Shown: positions 54,030 through 63,863, counted from the stretch's first letter. The stretch is DNA of 64,000 nucleotides from Paenibacillus sp. NAIST15-1 (GCF_001894745.1 NZ_BBYF01000007.1:62001-126000); one strand, 5' to 3'. The notes: generated by a model not told the origin, from the sequence alone. Made by a program: numbers and translations.

Positions 54030-55481
54030 ATGTTCCAAGATTTTAAGCTGATCCCGGGGAGACCAGCTTATTTGCAAGTTAGAGATTATTTGCGATTGCT
54101 CATTAATCGCGGATGGCTTACAGCTGATCAGAAGCTTCCCTCGACAAGGGAGCTTGGCAATGTATGGGGTGTAAGCCGCAACACCGTTATTGCAGCTTAT
54201 CAAGAACTTGCTGATGAAGGGCTCATCTATTCAATCCCTGGGCAGGGCAGCTATGCTTCACCTGCTGAACGAGCCGATACAATTGTAGCAAATATGGACT
54301 GGAACAAGAGAATGAGCGAGAAGGCGCAAACTGCTGAGCGCATGGATGTGATGAAACACGGTGTACGCGGCGAGCGCGGAATGATCTCGTTTATGAGTAT
54401 TGCGCCAGATGAATCATTATTTCCACTTCAATATGTTAAGCAGGCATTGGTAGACCGTATTGCAGCCGAAGGCGAGATTATGCTGAATTACGGATATGCT
54501 CAGGGATATCAGCCGCTAATTGAAGAGTTGAAGCGATATATGGAATCTAAGGGCATTGATATGAAGGGCAAGGATATGCTCATTACGAACGGCTTCACGG
54601 AAGGACTCGATATTGTCCTATCTGCTATGGATAAGCGTCATGGGCGTGTCATTTGTGAGAATCCTACCCATCATAGTGCCATTAAATTGTTCAAGATGCA
54701 TGGCCTCGAGATCGAAGGCATTGCGATGGAGCACGATGGGATGAACATGGAACAGGTAACGAATGCATTAGAGGAACGTTCCTATGATCTGGCATACTTA
54801 ATCCCATCCTATCAGAATCCTACTGGAGTGGTGATGTCTCCTAGCAAGCGGATGACTGCAATCCGCTTATTTGCCAAGCATGGCATACCCGTAATCGAAG
54901 ACGGCTTTAGTGAGGAACTGCGCTATTCAGGTGCGCATGTCGCACCACTTATTGCCTGCGCTGGCGGGGCTAATCATGTTATCTATATCGGGAGTTTCTC
55001 TAAAATTTTGTTTCCAGGAATGAGAATCGGCTGGATTATTGCAGATGAGCAGCTCATTTCATATCTCGTTAGTATGAAGAGGGCTCGAACGATCCATACC
55101 TCAACATTGGATCAAGCGGTACTCTATCAATACTTACACAATGGGCATTTTGAATCTTATTTGAAAAAAGCCAAATCCGTATATAAACGCAAGTACGAAT
55201 GGGCTGTACAGTGTTGTGAACAACATATTCCACTCCGCAGATTATGGGGCGATGGTGGACTCCACTTATTTATTGAACTGGATCCTTCGGTTAATGTTGA
55301 GGATGTACTTATGAAGTGCCGTGAACAGGGCGTTCTATTTACACCTGGAAGCCGATTCTACACAGATGGAGGAGGCGCCAACACATTCCGAATTGGATTT
55401 TCACGCGTATCGGAGCCAGACATCGAGCGAGGGACTCGAATCATAGGGAACGTAATAAAGCAAATCATCCAGGGGGGATAA
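54030..55481 (+). CDS. MocR/GntR-family PLP-dependent regulator (DdlR-like)
   Basis: The 483-residue protein starts at ATG after GGGGAG. Residues about 10-75 form a GntR winged helix (LPSTRELGNVWGVSRNTVIAAYQEL). From about 115 on there is an aminotransferase-like domain with YQNPTG and the PLP lysine K325 in GSFSKILFPGMRIGW. It lies 3 bases before a D-Ala-D-Ala ligase gene in the same direction. In Brevibacillus a MocR protein, DdlR, controls ddl, so this is probably its counterpart. It likely binds PLP and a D-alanine compound. Confidence 0.9.
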   Translation: MFQDFKLIPGRPAYLQVRDYLRLLINRGWLTADQKLPSTRELGNVWGVSRNTVIAAYQELADEGLIYSIPGQGSYASPAERADTIVANMDWNKRMSEKAQTAERMDVMKHGVRGERGMISFMSIAPDESLFPLQYVKQALVDRIAAEGEIMLNYGYAQGYQPLIEELKRYMESKGIDMKGKDMLITNGFTEGLDIVLSAMDKRHGRVICENPTHHSAIKLFKMHGLEIEGIAMEHDGMNMEQVTNALEERSYDLAYLIPSYQNPTGVVMSPSKRMTAIRLFAKHGIPVIEDGFSEELRYSGAHVAPLIACAGGANHVIYIGSFSKILFPGMRIGWIIADEQLISYLVSMKRARTIHTSTLDQAVLYQYLHNGHFESYLKKAKSVYKRKYEWAVQCCEQHIPLRRLWGDGGLHLFIELDPSVNVEDVLMKCREQGVLFTPGSRFYTDGGGANTFRIGFSRVSEPDIERGTRIIGNVIKQIIQGG

Positions 55482-55484
55482 CAG

Positions 55485-56420
55485 ATGAAGGTTGGTATCA
55501 TTATGGGGGGCGTGTCTACAGAACGAGACGTCTCGCTTATGACAGGTCAGGAAATGATGAAACACCTAACTGGCAAGTATGAGGCGGTACCTATTGTATT
55601 GAACAGCAAAGCAGAGCTGATTGACAAGGTTACAGGGATTGATATCGCGCTCCTCGCGTTGCATGGGGCGTTCGGAGAAGACGGCACCATTCAAGGAACA
55701 CTTGATACGCTCGGGATTCCGTATACCGGGGGCGGGATATTATCAAGCAGTTTATGTATGAATAAGCTGCTGACGAAGAAGCTAGTGAAGTTTGAAGGCT
55801 TCGCAACAGCGGATTGGCTTATGCTGCGATCGAATTCCGCCTATGATATCGATCGGATTGAGGCAGACCTAGGTTATCCGCTCGTCATTAAGCCAAACGC
55901 AGGCGGATCCAGCATCGGTGTACAGTTGGTGCACAATCGTGATGAGCTTGTCGCGGCCTTAGAGGAAGCGTTCCAATATGATTCGGAAGTGCTGATTGAG
56001 CAATATATTCGGGGCGAAGAGATCACATGCTCCATATTAGATGGAGCAATGCTGCCAATTCTATCGATTAAGCCGAAGGGGGAATTTTTCGATTATACCT
56101 CCAAGTACGAGGATGGTGGTGCGGACGAGGTAGTTATCGAGCTGCCGGAGCAAGTGATGCAGCAGGTTAGCCGGACTGCTCTTGGCGTATATGAAGCTGC
56201 GCAATGCAGTGTATACGCTCGTATTGATATGATTTTACATCAAGGAACTCCGTACGTGATTGAAGTCAATACGCTTCCTGGGTTGACGAAAAACAGCTTA
56301 TTGCCTAAAAGTGCACAAGCAGCGGGGATATCGTACGGTGAGCTGCTTCATCGTATTATCGAAATCTCACTGCAAGAACGGACTTATATAAACAGGAATG
56401 CTGCTGTAGTGAATTCCTAA
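55485..56420 (+). CDS. ddl: D-alanine--D-alanine ligase
   Basis: The 311-residue protein, short-form (about 300-370 in the family), starts at ATG 55485 after GGGGGG. It is an ATP-grasp enzyme with GGVSTERDVSLMTG, ALHGAFGEDGTIQG, KPNAGGSSIGV, EEITCSIL and the C-terminal IEVNTLPGLTKNSLLPK. It joins two D-alanines for the peptidoglycan stem. The KSLLP-like end (KNSLLPK) and the Tyr/Lys region point to D-Ala-D-Ala rather than D-Ala-D-Lac activity. It is in one operon with the MocR regulator. Confidence 0.94.
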   Translation: MKVGIIMGGVSTERDVSLMTGQEMMKHLTGKYEAVPIVLNSKAELIDKVTGIDIALLALHGAFGEDGTIQGTLDTLGIPYTGGGILSSSLCMNKLLTKKLVKFEGFATADWLMLRSNSAYDIDRIEADLGYPLVIKPNAGGSSIGVQLVHNRDELVAALEEAFQYDSEVLIEQYIRGEEITCSILDGAMLPILSIKPKGEFFDYTSKYEDGGADEVVIELPEQVMQQVSRTALGVYEAAQCSVYARIDMILHQGTPYVIEVNTLPGLTKNSLLPKSAQAAGISYGELLHRIIEISLQERTYINRNAAVVNS

Positions 56421-56512
56421 TCCACTACGAACAATGTGATGGATAGGTATGGAAATGCATGTTCATGCACATAATAACCTTCGATCCTAGGTTAGGGAAA
56501 GGAGGGGCAGCA

Positions 56513-56686
56513 ATGAACAACAAGCAATCTCAAGATGATCAAGTTGCTACAAAAGCAGAGGTTCAATCCACGAAGCTGAATAAGCTTCCTGTTCCTGAGC
56601 AGGCCAATAATGTGGAGTTTAGTGCAGAAGCTTTCGAACAAACGGGAGCGAACCGTTCCGCAGCGAAGGACAACGATACCGTGTAA
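56513..56686 (+). CDS. Small hydrophilic protein of unknown function, 57 aa
   Basis: The start is ATG 56513, 6 bases after a very strong AAAGGAGGGG; longer in-frame starts lack such a site. The product is polar, rich in Asn, Gln, Lys, Ala and Glu, has no membrane segment, and is probably disordered. A late NVEFSAEAFEQTG stretch faintly recalls gamma-type small acid-soluble spore proteins (EFASE), but this is too weak for a call. A terminator follows at once, so it forms its own short unit or the end of the ddl operon. Confidence 0.65.
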   Translation: MNNKQSQDDQVATKAEVQSTKLNKLPVPEQANNVEFSAEAFEQTGANRSAAKDNDTV

Positions 56687-56700
56687 TCGTGTAGGCACCT

Positions 56701-56736
56701 TGCCTCAGTCTTATCATACAAGACTGGGGCATTTTC
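56701..56736 (+). terminator. Terminator after the 57-aa gene
   Basis: TGCCTCAGTCTT (56701-56712) pairs with AAGACTGGGGCA (56720-56731), followed by TTTT. Confidence 0.8.
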
Positions 56737-56899
56737 CGATTTGACGCGGGCTAAGAAGGATTTTTCTTGCCATTTACTTACAGGTTACAAGGAAACACTT
56801 GAAATGTTCGGTTAGTGCTGATAGTGTGTTCTTTAGATAAAATCGATCGCAACTTGGAATAGGAAGGCGATCCGGTTGGCATGGAACGGAGGAACAGAG

Positions 56900-57298
56900 A
56901 TGGAAGAGAATAAGAACGATCAATATGATCATCAGAAGGAATTGTTTGAGCAGTTAGGAATTACGCTGGATGCATTCACCATTCATCAGAAGGATTTTCA
57001 GATTAAATTCCGTGGATATGATCCCGATGAAGTAGACGCGTTCTTGGATGATATTATTAAGGATTACAGCCAATTCTATGCGGTAATCTCTGATCTGTTG
57101 GAGAAATACAAGGAATTGAAGCTGCAAGAACGAGCAAATAAGATCTCAATGATGCATCGTGAACGTGAAGAAATCGTAAACACGGAGCCGTCTGTGGATG
57201 TTAAATTCATTGAGGAAATCGTTCGTAAAATGGAGCAAAATATTACGGAACTGAAATATCGTATGACCATTGGTCAGGATTCGAACAAAGAAATGTAA
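56900..57298 (+). CDS. DivIVA-domain division protein, GpsB-like
   Basis: The 132-residue protein starts at ATG 56900, 6 bases after GGAGGA. The N-terminal DivIVA fold is clear (FTIHQKDFQIKFRGYDPDEVDAFLDDIIKDY), followed by a coiled coil (about 70-100) and a second short helix (VKFIEEIVRKMEQNITELKYRM). The size and two-part layout fit GpsB, which coordinates cell-wall synthesis with division, better than the longer DivIVA. The nearby ftsW, ddl and murI genes agree with a role in wall growth. Confidence 0.88.
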   Translation: MEENKNDQYDHQKELFEQLGITLDAFTIHQKDFQIKFRGYDPDEVDAFLDDIIKDYSQFYAVISDLLEKYKELKLQERANKISMMHREREEIVNTEPSVDVKFIEEIVRKMEQNITELKYRMTIGQDSNKEM

Positions 57299-57353
57299 AC
57301 AGACTAGGCGATGCACAGCTGCATGTTGTACCGCAAGTCGAATACATAAAGAT

Positions 57354-57376
57354 ACCCGCGGAGTCGCGGGTTTTTT
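57354..57376 (+). terminator. Terminator after the GpsB-like gene
   Basis: ACCCGCG-GAGT-CGCGGGT (57354-57371) is a tight hairpin followed by six T. Confidence 0.88.
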
Positions 57377-57566
57377 GGCATGTTCTAAAGTTCGTGTTCT
57401 TATCCGGTAAGTCTCTGCGTGCTTCATGGTAATACAGCAGTGTGCCGCAATATCATATTGGCATGCTATATGGATTCGATTCAGAAAAGTGATAGCCGCT
57501 TTCAGATTTCTGGCAGCTGCTTGTACTTAGAACGAGACCGATCGATACCAACAGCTAATGACATAG

Positions 57567-58733
57567 TTAATGCACTCCAATCTTTCTTTCATGAGTAAAC
57601 CTCGTTTTCCTCTTTATATTTTTACTTTCAGCCTGTTGAGTCTCATAGGTGTAGCGAGAGATGTTCAGCAGCATGCCAACCGAAGTCATACACACAATCA
57701 GGGAAGAGCCTCCATAGCTGATGAAGGGAAGCGGGATACCTGTAATCGGCAGAAATCCAGTGGCAGCACCTATGTTCATCACAAGTTGGATGCCTATCAT
57801 AGAAATAATCCCCGTACCAAGGATTAGTCCGAACGGTTCATTGCAACGCAAGGCTACAAGCAGTCCACGAGCCAGGAAGAGGAAGTAGAGCAAGAGAAAA
57901 CAGATTGTACCTGATAACCCCCATTCCTCCGCAATGATGGAGAAAATGAAATCTGTGTGTGCCTCTGGCAGGTAAGACATCTTCTGTATGCTCTGCCCAA
58001 ATCCAGTCCCAGCAATCCCGCCATGGGATACAGCATATAATGATTGAATCAGCTGATAGCCGCTTCCATCAGGATCGTCCCACGGATTCATAAAGGAAGT
58101 AATCCGCTTCAACCGATAGCTTTTGAACACGGCGAGGAATATGATAATGGGCGCCAGTCCTAGCAGGATCGAACGAAGATGGGACAGCTTTGCACCACCG
58201 ACATAGATGAGAACCCCGGTTACAATGATGATAAGCAGGGAAGATCCGAAATCCGGCTGTTTCAATATTAATAAGGCGATGCAGCCAACCACGAATAGGA
58301 GTGGAAGCAGCCCGAGCTTGAAGCTGCGAATCTTGTCTCCCTTGCGGGCAATGAGAATAGATGCATATAGCAGCACAAATAGTTTGATGAACTCTGTCGG
58401 TTGTATGGTGAAGCCGCCTATCATAAGCCAGCGCCTTGCACCATTTACATCCTTGCCAATGAGCAGGACGAGCAGTAAGGTGGCAATGGAGCCGAAGACA
58501 AGCAGGACAGATAGCTTCTTGAGTTTCGGGTAGGGGATGCACATAAACAGCAGCATAAGAACGAATCCCACACAGGCAAATCCGAGCTGGCGATCAATGA
58601 AATACCAGGGTTGTTTATAATATTGCAACGCGGTATATGAGCTTGCGCTAAATGTCATCATGATTCCGAAGCTTACCAATAAGACAGTTAGCAGCAGTAG
58701 GAGAAAGTCCGGTCTTGTTCTCCGTATTTTCAT
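57567..58733 (-). CDS. ftsW: FtsW/RodA/SpoVE-family SEDS glycosyltransferase
   Basis: The 388-residue protein has about ten membrane helices. SEDS landmarks are present: NGARRWLMIGGFTIQPTEF, KQPDFGSS, SYLPEAHTDFIFSIIAEEWG and the late PFISYGGSSL. It polymerises lipid II into peptidoglycan at the septum, with a class B PBP. The gene ends with a basic cytoplasmic tail. FtsW, RodA and SpoVE cannot be separated surely from sequence alone, but NGARRW with a short tail fits FtsW. Its ribosome binding site is weak. Confidence 0.88.
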   Translation of the reverse strand: MKIRRTRPDFLLLLLTVLLVSFGIMMTFSASSYTALQYYKQPWYFIDRQLGFACVGFVLMLLFMCIPYPKLKKLSVLLVFGSIATLLLVLLIGKDVNGARRWLMIGGFTIQPTEFIKLFVLLYASILIARKGDKIRSFKLGLLPLLFVVGCIALLILKQPDFGSSLLIIIVTGVLIYVGGAKLSHLRSILLGLAPIIIFLAVFKSYRLKRITSFMNPWDDPDGSGYQLIQSLYAVSHGGIAGTGFGQSIQKMSYLPEAHTDFIFSIIAEEWGLSGTICFLLLYFLFLARGLLVALRCNEPFGLILGTGIISMIGIQLVMNIGAATGFLPITGIPLPFISYGGSSLIVCMTSVGMLLNISRYTYETQQAESKNIKRKTRFTHERKIGVH

Positions 58734-59147
58734 ACTAGTTCCACATCCAATCTACCTAAGACGCTATGTACTGTGATTAAGAACGTATATTCTAGATCTA
58801 CAAATTGAAAATCCCTCTATATACGCTAGAGGGGGATTCAATTATGCATTCGAAGCTAAACAACAAATGAGTTGCAGTGAATGAAAGGAACGTCCAAAGT
58901 CAGGGAGTCGTAAGGATGGAGACGATGTAAATTCCAATATATGGACATATGAACAATCATATCGTAGCTGTTCACGATTGAGCTTGTCAACTAGATTTTG
59001 GACTGTTTTACGAGGGAGAACGTGATTTCGAAAGTGTATTTCAAATGTAACATTTACCCACTGATATGATGATATAATCAACAGTGGTGATGTCATATAA
59101 TGGCATCTCTACTAGCTCTAGTTGAAGTAATCTTGGGAGGTTGCGGT
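58734..59147. other. Intergenic region with a palindrome over a -10 box
   Basis: A TATAAT at 59073-59078 lies between the arms of CCACTG (59058-59063) and CAGTGG (59082-59087), a possible operator for the rightward GNAT-fusion gene. A bulged hairpin, AATCCCTCTA with TAGAGGGGGATT, is at 58810-58838. The ftsW promoter must lie at the left. No gene is credible here. Confidence 0.45.
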
Positions 59148-62100
59148 ATGATTCGTACAATCCAAATTGAGAAGTATCGACCCGAATTGGCAGCAGCGAT
59201 CGCCGACATGTGGAATGATAGTCATGAATCATTCGGCGGCGGAAATTCAAGGATGACGGCACAGCAAGTGCGGCAGAGGGAGGAGAGTGCGGATACTCTA
59301 GCCTTATACTTAGCGCTAGACGGCGAACGGGTCGTAGGCTATTGCAAAATATGCGAGTATCGGGAAGACACGGGCGCACTGTATGTGCATTTATTAAATG
59401 TCCATCCCGACTATCATGGGCAGAAGATTGGCAAGCAGCTCTTACTTCAAGTCATTGATGACACGATTACATTAGGATGGCCAAGATTGGATTTGTACAC
59501 GTGGCAAAGCAATACGAAGGCGGTTCCTTTATATAAAAAATGCGGGTTCTTCTGGGAGGATCGGGATGAAACGACACATCTCATGAACTTTATCCCAACG
59601 GTAGTCCGCACAGAAGCATTGGCATCTCATTTTGAGTATTTTGATTGGTATCAGGATTCCGTGAGAGAAATCACCCTCGCACCAGACGGCATCAAGCAAA
59701 ATGGGTTCGACTATTATCGGTATGAGTGGGAGAAGTCCGGCAAGAAGCTGAGAGTGGAATTTGAACGAAGAGGACGCGGTATGAGGCTGATTGATACGGA
59801 TGATTATATATTGACGGCCGAGATCGCGCAGCCGGATCTGATTTGCGGAAGAACCTACTCGATTCACTACCATCTCGTAAATAAGTCAGGGAAACCTCTT
59901 CATATCGAACTTCAAGGGAAGAGTGATCGCAATATTCATTTTGATTGGCAGTCATCAATTGATGTAATTGGAGAAGCAACCCTCCAGGCAGAATTCAATG
60001 TTCAGCAATTGCAGGAGGAAATCAGCCAGTGGAGAACGACTCCAACTGTATGTACAGAGCTGTTGATCAATGGGAAATCCGCACAGTTCCGAGTCGGTGT
60101 TGTTCCGAAACAGCCCGCTGCTGTGGAATTGAGGCTTCCTGATCTCGGCGCCTTCCATAGGAAGCAAGGCGTTGCCTATCTTGACATCGCAAGTCACCTG
60201 GCAGAGTCAGCGACGTTCCGCTTCATGCTCCCTTCTCAAGATCAGATCGATTGGGAGCACAGCCAGTTCGAAATTCAGATCGAGCCGCTCTCCTGCAAGT
60301 CCATTCCACTCCGGTATCAAGTTCTTCAATTCGGTTATTACCAAACCGAGCTTCTTATACAAGTTGAGACAGGGTCTGGAGAATCATTGTCATTCCTTCC
60401 GTTAATCAGTGCGTCATTCCCAGGGATAGGTGCAGCTTACGGGGGGCGTTGCAACTCAGGATGGCAGATTGGACATGGAAAATATGCAGTATCTCTCATG
60501 AAGGAGCATAACGACACAACGCTTAGCTGCGTCGGAATGGACAAGCACATGAGTCTCTTATTTCCGAAACTAGGCAAGCCATTTTCGGATGAGTTCTCCA
60601 AGGCAGCGCCTAGTCATGTGTCTTTTGCAAAAGAAGAGAACGGAGCCATGGTGAAGGAAGTGCATTACCGCTCCTCAGCTTTCCCGGGCGTCTTATTGAA
60701 AGTAATGACTCGGCTTCATGGTGATGGCATCGTTGAACGCTGGTTCGAAGCAACGAATGAAGGGGATAAGCCGCTGCTTGAAGATTTATGGATATCCCAA
60801 TCCGTTCGGCATGATCTCTACCGTGCAATCATTCCTTATGCGGGTCAGTTTGTAGAAATGAATGATTCTATCGGAAGTGAATATGAGTTCTGGGATAGCA
60901 ACCTAATAACGGAACGTTGGTTATTCAGCCGCGGAGACGAGCTGCCGATCGGGATAAGCTGGGGTAAGAAATACGAATTGAAGTTTCAAGGCTGGTATAT
61001 GGATTTGGATACGAATATAGGGATGCTTGATGCTTGGAAGACAGTGAAGAGTGAACCCATATTCATTTCACTGGGAAGCTTTGTGGATTGGAAGGCCTTC
61101 CGTGCTTGTACCATGCAGGAGGGATGGGATGAGCATATCGAACTTACCCCTCAGACGCATCTGCAGACAGTCGACCGGAATCCGTTCGTGAAGGGCGAAC
61201 CTACCATGATCTTGGAGGATCGAAAACAAAGCATATGGAGTGGCAATGTGCAGATGTCATACCGCTATTCGGCAGAGATTGAAGCCCAGTGCTCCATAAC
61301 GCCTGAAGAAGAGGTGACGCAAGCAAGCGTGACGTTGCGCCCACTACTTCAATCGATTGATGTTGTTGATGCTCACACATGCTTGGATGTAGAGCTAGGG
61401 CAGTATCATTCAGCAATCTTCCGTCAGTTATCGAGCCCGATTGATTGCACCGAGACGGTGGATTCGGAGTATACCGTATACACGGTTGATAACGGAGTTA
61501 TTCGGATGAAAGCGGCACCTGACTATTATTCTTCTCTGTTCTCGCTCGAAGTTGAAGGGGAAGAATGGTTAATGAGTAATTTCCCGGATCGGGACGTTAA
61601 GTCATGGTGGAATCCATTTGTCGGTGGGCTTTATTCCAGCCTCGATCAGCTTACGATGCTGTCAGCCTTAAAACAAGAACGGTCTGCACAATTTGTTAAG
61701 CTGTTTGATCAGCATCGTAATGAATGGCAGGGAATTCGGGTTGATCTTCATATTCGTGAGCATGAAAAGTATAAAGGAATTCGATTGAGCAATTATTATT
61801 TACTGTTGCCAGGTGTACCAGTATTATGCCATTTCACGGATGTGCATCAAGCTTCTCAAGCTTATTTGAATGATCGATTGGAACAAGAAATGTTCATTTA
61901 TAACGGGGAACCTGAGCAAAATAGCTGGCTCGAAGCGTATTCTTCGAACGGAAAGCCAATCGCTTTCCCTCAAGGTAAGGGAGTTGTCGATGTTTACGAA
62001 AATTCTGATTATCGATTCGGTTCCAGCGATAAGACAGCCATTATGCACATCGTGACAGATCATACGATTTCTCGCTCGAGCGTGTATGCCAATAAAGAAG

Positions 62101-62267
62101 TGACACATACAAATGTGATTCACAAGCTGCACATCCCGAACGGTCATACTCAGCGTACTTCTCCCGTTATGCTGATGTTCTCGATGGAAAGAATCGAACC
62201 GGAGGCGTTAACCGATCTTCGTGCTATTCGTTTTCCGCAATCTGAGCCGGAGGTGGTCAAGGGGTGA
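59148..62267 (+). CDS. Very large GNAT-fusion protein, 1,039 aa
   Basis: The start is ATG 59148, 7 bases after GGGAGG; the longer frame has no such site. Residues 1-150 form a GNAT acetyltransferase with the acetyl-CoA loop VHPDYHGQKIGKQLL and a C-terminal AVPLYKKCGFFWE. The remaining about 880 residues are beta-rich, soluble, with many Trp/Tyr and short strand-turn repeats. I do not recognise a family; a chain of beta-sandwich or glycoside-hydrolase-accessory domains is one reading. There is no signal peptide, so it is cytoplasmic. The next gene, an amidohydrolase, overlaps its stop (GTGA), so they act together. Substrate unknown. Confidence 0.8.
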   Translation: MIRTIQIEKYRPELAAAIADMWNDSHESFGGGNSRMTAQQVRQREESADTLALYLALDGERVVGYCKICEYREDTGALYVHLLNVHPDYHGQKIGKQLLLQVIDDTITLGWPRLDLYTWQSNTKAVPLYKKCGFFWEDRDETTHLMNFIPTVVRTEALASHFEYFDWYQDSVREITLAPDGIKQNGFDYYRYEWEKSGKKLRVEFERRGRGMRLIDTDDYILTAEIAQPDLICGRTYSIHYHLVNKSGKPLHIELQGKSDRNIHFDWQSSIDVIGEATLQAEFNVQQLQEEISQWRTTPTVCTELLINGKSAQFRVGVVPKQPAAVELRLPDLGAFHRKQGVAYLDIASHLAESATFRFMLPSQDQIDWEHSQFEIQIEPLSCKSIPLRYQVLQFGYYQTELLIQVETGSGESLSFLPLISASFPGIGAAYGGRCNSGWQIGHGKYAVSLMKEHNDTTLSCVGMDKHMSLLFPKLGKPFSDEFSKAAPSHVSFAKEENGAMVKEVHYRSSAFPGVLLKVMTRLHGDGIVERWFEATNEGDKPLLEDLWISQSVRHDLYRAIIPYAGQFVEMNDSIGSEYEFWDSNLITERWLFSRGDELPIGISWGKKYELKFQGWYMDLDTNIGMLDAWKTVKSEPIFISLGSFVDWKAFRACTMQEGWDEHIELTPQTHLQTVDRNPFVKGEPTMILEDRKQSIWSGNVQMSYRYSAEIEAQCSITPEEEVTQASVTLRPLLQSIDVVDAHTCLDVELGQYHSAIFRQLSSPIDCTETVDSEYTVYTVDNGVIRMKAAPDYYSSLFSLEVEGEEWLMSNFPDRDVKSWWNPFVGGLYSSLDQLTMLSALKQERSAQFVKLFDQHRNEWQGIRVDLHIREHEKYKGIRLSNYYLLLPGVPVLCHFTDVHQASQAYLNDRLEQEMFIYNGEPEQNSWLEAYSSNGKPIAFPQGKGVVDVYENSDYRFGSSDKTAIMHIVTDHTISRSSVYANKEVTHTNVIHKLHIPNGHTQRTSPVMLMFSMERIEPEALTDLRAIRFPQSEPEVVKG

Positions 62268-63124
62268 AAATCATTGATGCCCATATGCACCTGTCCCGAA
62301 TCGAGGAGTTCCAGCGTACGGCAGACGAATTATCCAAGGTAGATTACAGTGTGAAGGGGCTTCTGCAAGAATACGCACAGCATGGTGTTGTCTTTGGTAT
62401 CGGAATGGGGCTGGCAGAGACGAAAGCAGAGGGATTCCCTGATGCTGAGGCCCATAACCCGATGGTACTTGATCTTGTTGATGAGCTCCCTCCTTCGATT
62501 GCTTATTGTATTGGTATCAATCCCAATCAATGCGATGAAGAGGCATGGGCACGGATAGAGCTCGAACTGCAGAAGCCGCAAGCAGTGGGATTGAAATTAT
62601 ATCTTGGCTATTATCCATTCTATGCATTCGACAGTGTCTATGATCGGGTATATGAGTTGGCTGCCAAGTACGAGGTTCCGGTTGTATTCCACTGTGGAGA
62701 TACGTATTCAGAACGGGGGCTGCTGAAATACGCCCATCCGTTAACGATTGATGAAGTGGCCGTGAAGCATCGTGATGTGACGATGATGATGGCACACTTC
62801 GGTGATCCATGGGTACTGGACGGAGCAGAAGTCGTATATAAGAATCGAAACGTGTATGCAGATCTGTCGGGGCTGCTTGTGGGAGATTCAAGGCGATTTG
62901 CACGTTTGGACGAGGAGTCGCCATTATTTTTTCAGCATTTGCGCCACGCCATCGTGTATTGTGACCGCTATGATAAGCTGCTCTTCGGAACAGATTGGCC
63001 ACTTGCACCGATTGGAACCTACATTGACTTTGTGAAAACGGTCATTCCGGAGCGTCATCATGAGGAAGTATTTTATCATAACGCCTTGCAAGTATTTCCT
63101 AAGATCAGACCCCTAGTTGGGTGA
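62264..63124 (+). CDS. Amidohydrolase-2 family metal-dependent hydrolase
   Basis: The 286-residue protein starts at GTG overlapping the previous stop (GTGA). It is a TIM-barrel metallohydrolase: IDAHMHLSRIEEF with the HxH metal pair, GLKLYLGYYPFYAF, VVFHCGDTYSE, MMAHFGDPW and LLFGTDWPLAP with the catalytic Asp. The family includes decarboxylases and lactone or amide hydrolases. Its coupling to the GNAT-fusion gene suggests a shared small-molecule or sugar-derived substrate; the sequence does not tell which. Confidence 0.88.
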   Translation: MKIIDAHMHLSRIEEFQRTADELSKVDYSVKGLLQEYAQHGVVFGIGMGLAETKAEGFPDAEAHNPMVLDLVDELPPSIAYCIGINPNQCDEEAWARIELELQKPQAVGLKLYLGYYPFYAFDSVYDRVYELAAKYEVPVVFHCGDTYSERGLLKYAHPLTIDEVAVKHRDVTMMMAHFGDPWVLDGAEVVYKNRNVYADLSGLLVGDSRRFARLDEESPLFFQHLRHAIVYCDRYDKLLFGTDWPLAPIGTYIDFVKTVIPERHHEEVFYHNALQVFPKIRPLVG

Positions 63125-63258
63125 TGGCACAAAAATACGAATAAAGAGATAGATACCTATACGAGCTGTTGCGGGAGTGCATAGATTATCTTGTAAGGCT
63201 TCCGCTCTACCAAGAGTGGAATCACCCATACAAGCAGAGGTAAAGGATGGTCGTCATC

Positions 63259-63741
63259 ATGAGAACGTCTCGACGCAAAGGCTCGAAACCCAAGCACAAG
63301 CTGTCCGCCTCGCCTAGAGCAGCCTCACGATCTATCAGCAAGCCGGGCAGAACGAAAGCATCTGCGCCTTACATGAATCAAAATGTAATGGGGCTAACAA
63401 CCCCAACGGATCCCTCTGCATCCAATGCAGTTGCGAATCAAGAAGCTGCAGGCAACGCAGGCGGTGGTTCTTACACTTCATTGAACAGACAATATGGAAT
63501 CGATGACCTGATGAATACGTTCGGCAAAATTCAGAAGATGTTCGGCATGTTCCAGCAAGCACGATCCATGTACAGCACTTTTCAGTCATTAATGGGCCCA
63601 ATTGCGCTCACAAAAGGAAATCGTGCAAAAGCAGGAGGTCGCCGTCATTCTGGAAAGCCAGTACGCAAGTCACAGCCGTCGATCCAATCTCGTTCATCTC
63701 GCAGCAATGCCAGCAAAGGACAACGGGGCGCACGGAAGTAG
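63259..63741 (+). CDS. YqfQ/VrrA-like basic protein
   Basis: The 160-residue protein most likely starts at ATG 63259, 12 bases after AAAGG; ATG 63247 sits directly on that site. Both ends are very basic and low-complexity (Ser, Arg, Lys, Gly), flanking a central helix GIDDLMNTFGKIQKMFGMFQ with a second helix to SLMGP. This central segment resembles YqfQ/VrrA proteins of Bacilli, some of which are spore-associated. No enzyme motif is visible. Moderately sure of the family, unsure of the role. Confidence 0.6.
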   Translation: MRTSRRKGSKPKHKLSASPRAASRSISKPGRTKASAPYMNQNVMGLTTPTDPSASNAVANQEAAGNAGGGSYTSLNRQYGIDDLMNTFGKIQKMFGMFQQARSMYSTFQSLMGPIALTKGNRAKAGGRRHSGKPVRKSQPSIQSRSSRSNASKGQRGARK

Positions 63742-63863
63742 TGCAGCCCCTGACTCCTTACAACGTTCCTTAGGCTGCGAAATCACCTTAAGCCGATAAA
63801 TAGAGTGCTCACCAGCACATCAGCATGATTACGTGATTCCCATTGATGGGTTATATAAAATAG

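Noticed and set aside
56513..56686. Gamma-type small acid-soluble spore protein
   Set aside because: Only a weak EF-A-E resemblance; the repeated Gln/Asn pattern and length of that family are missing.
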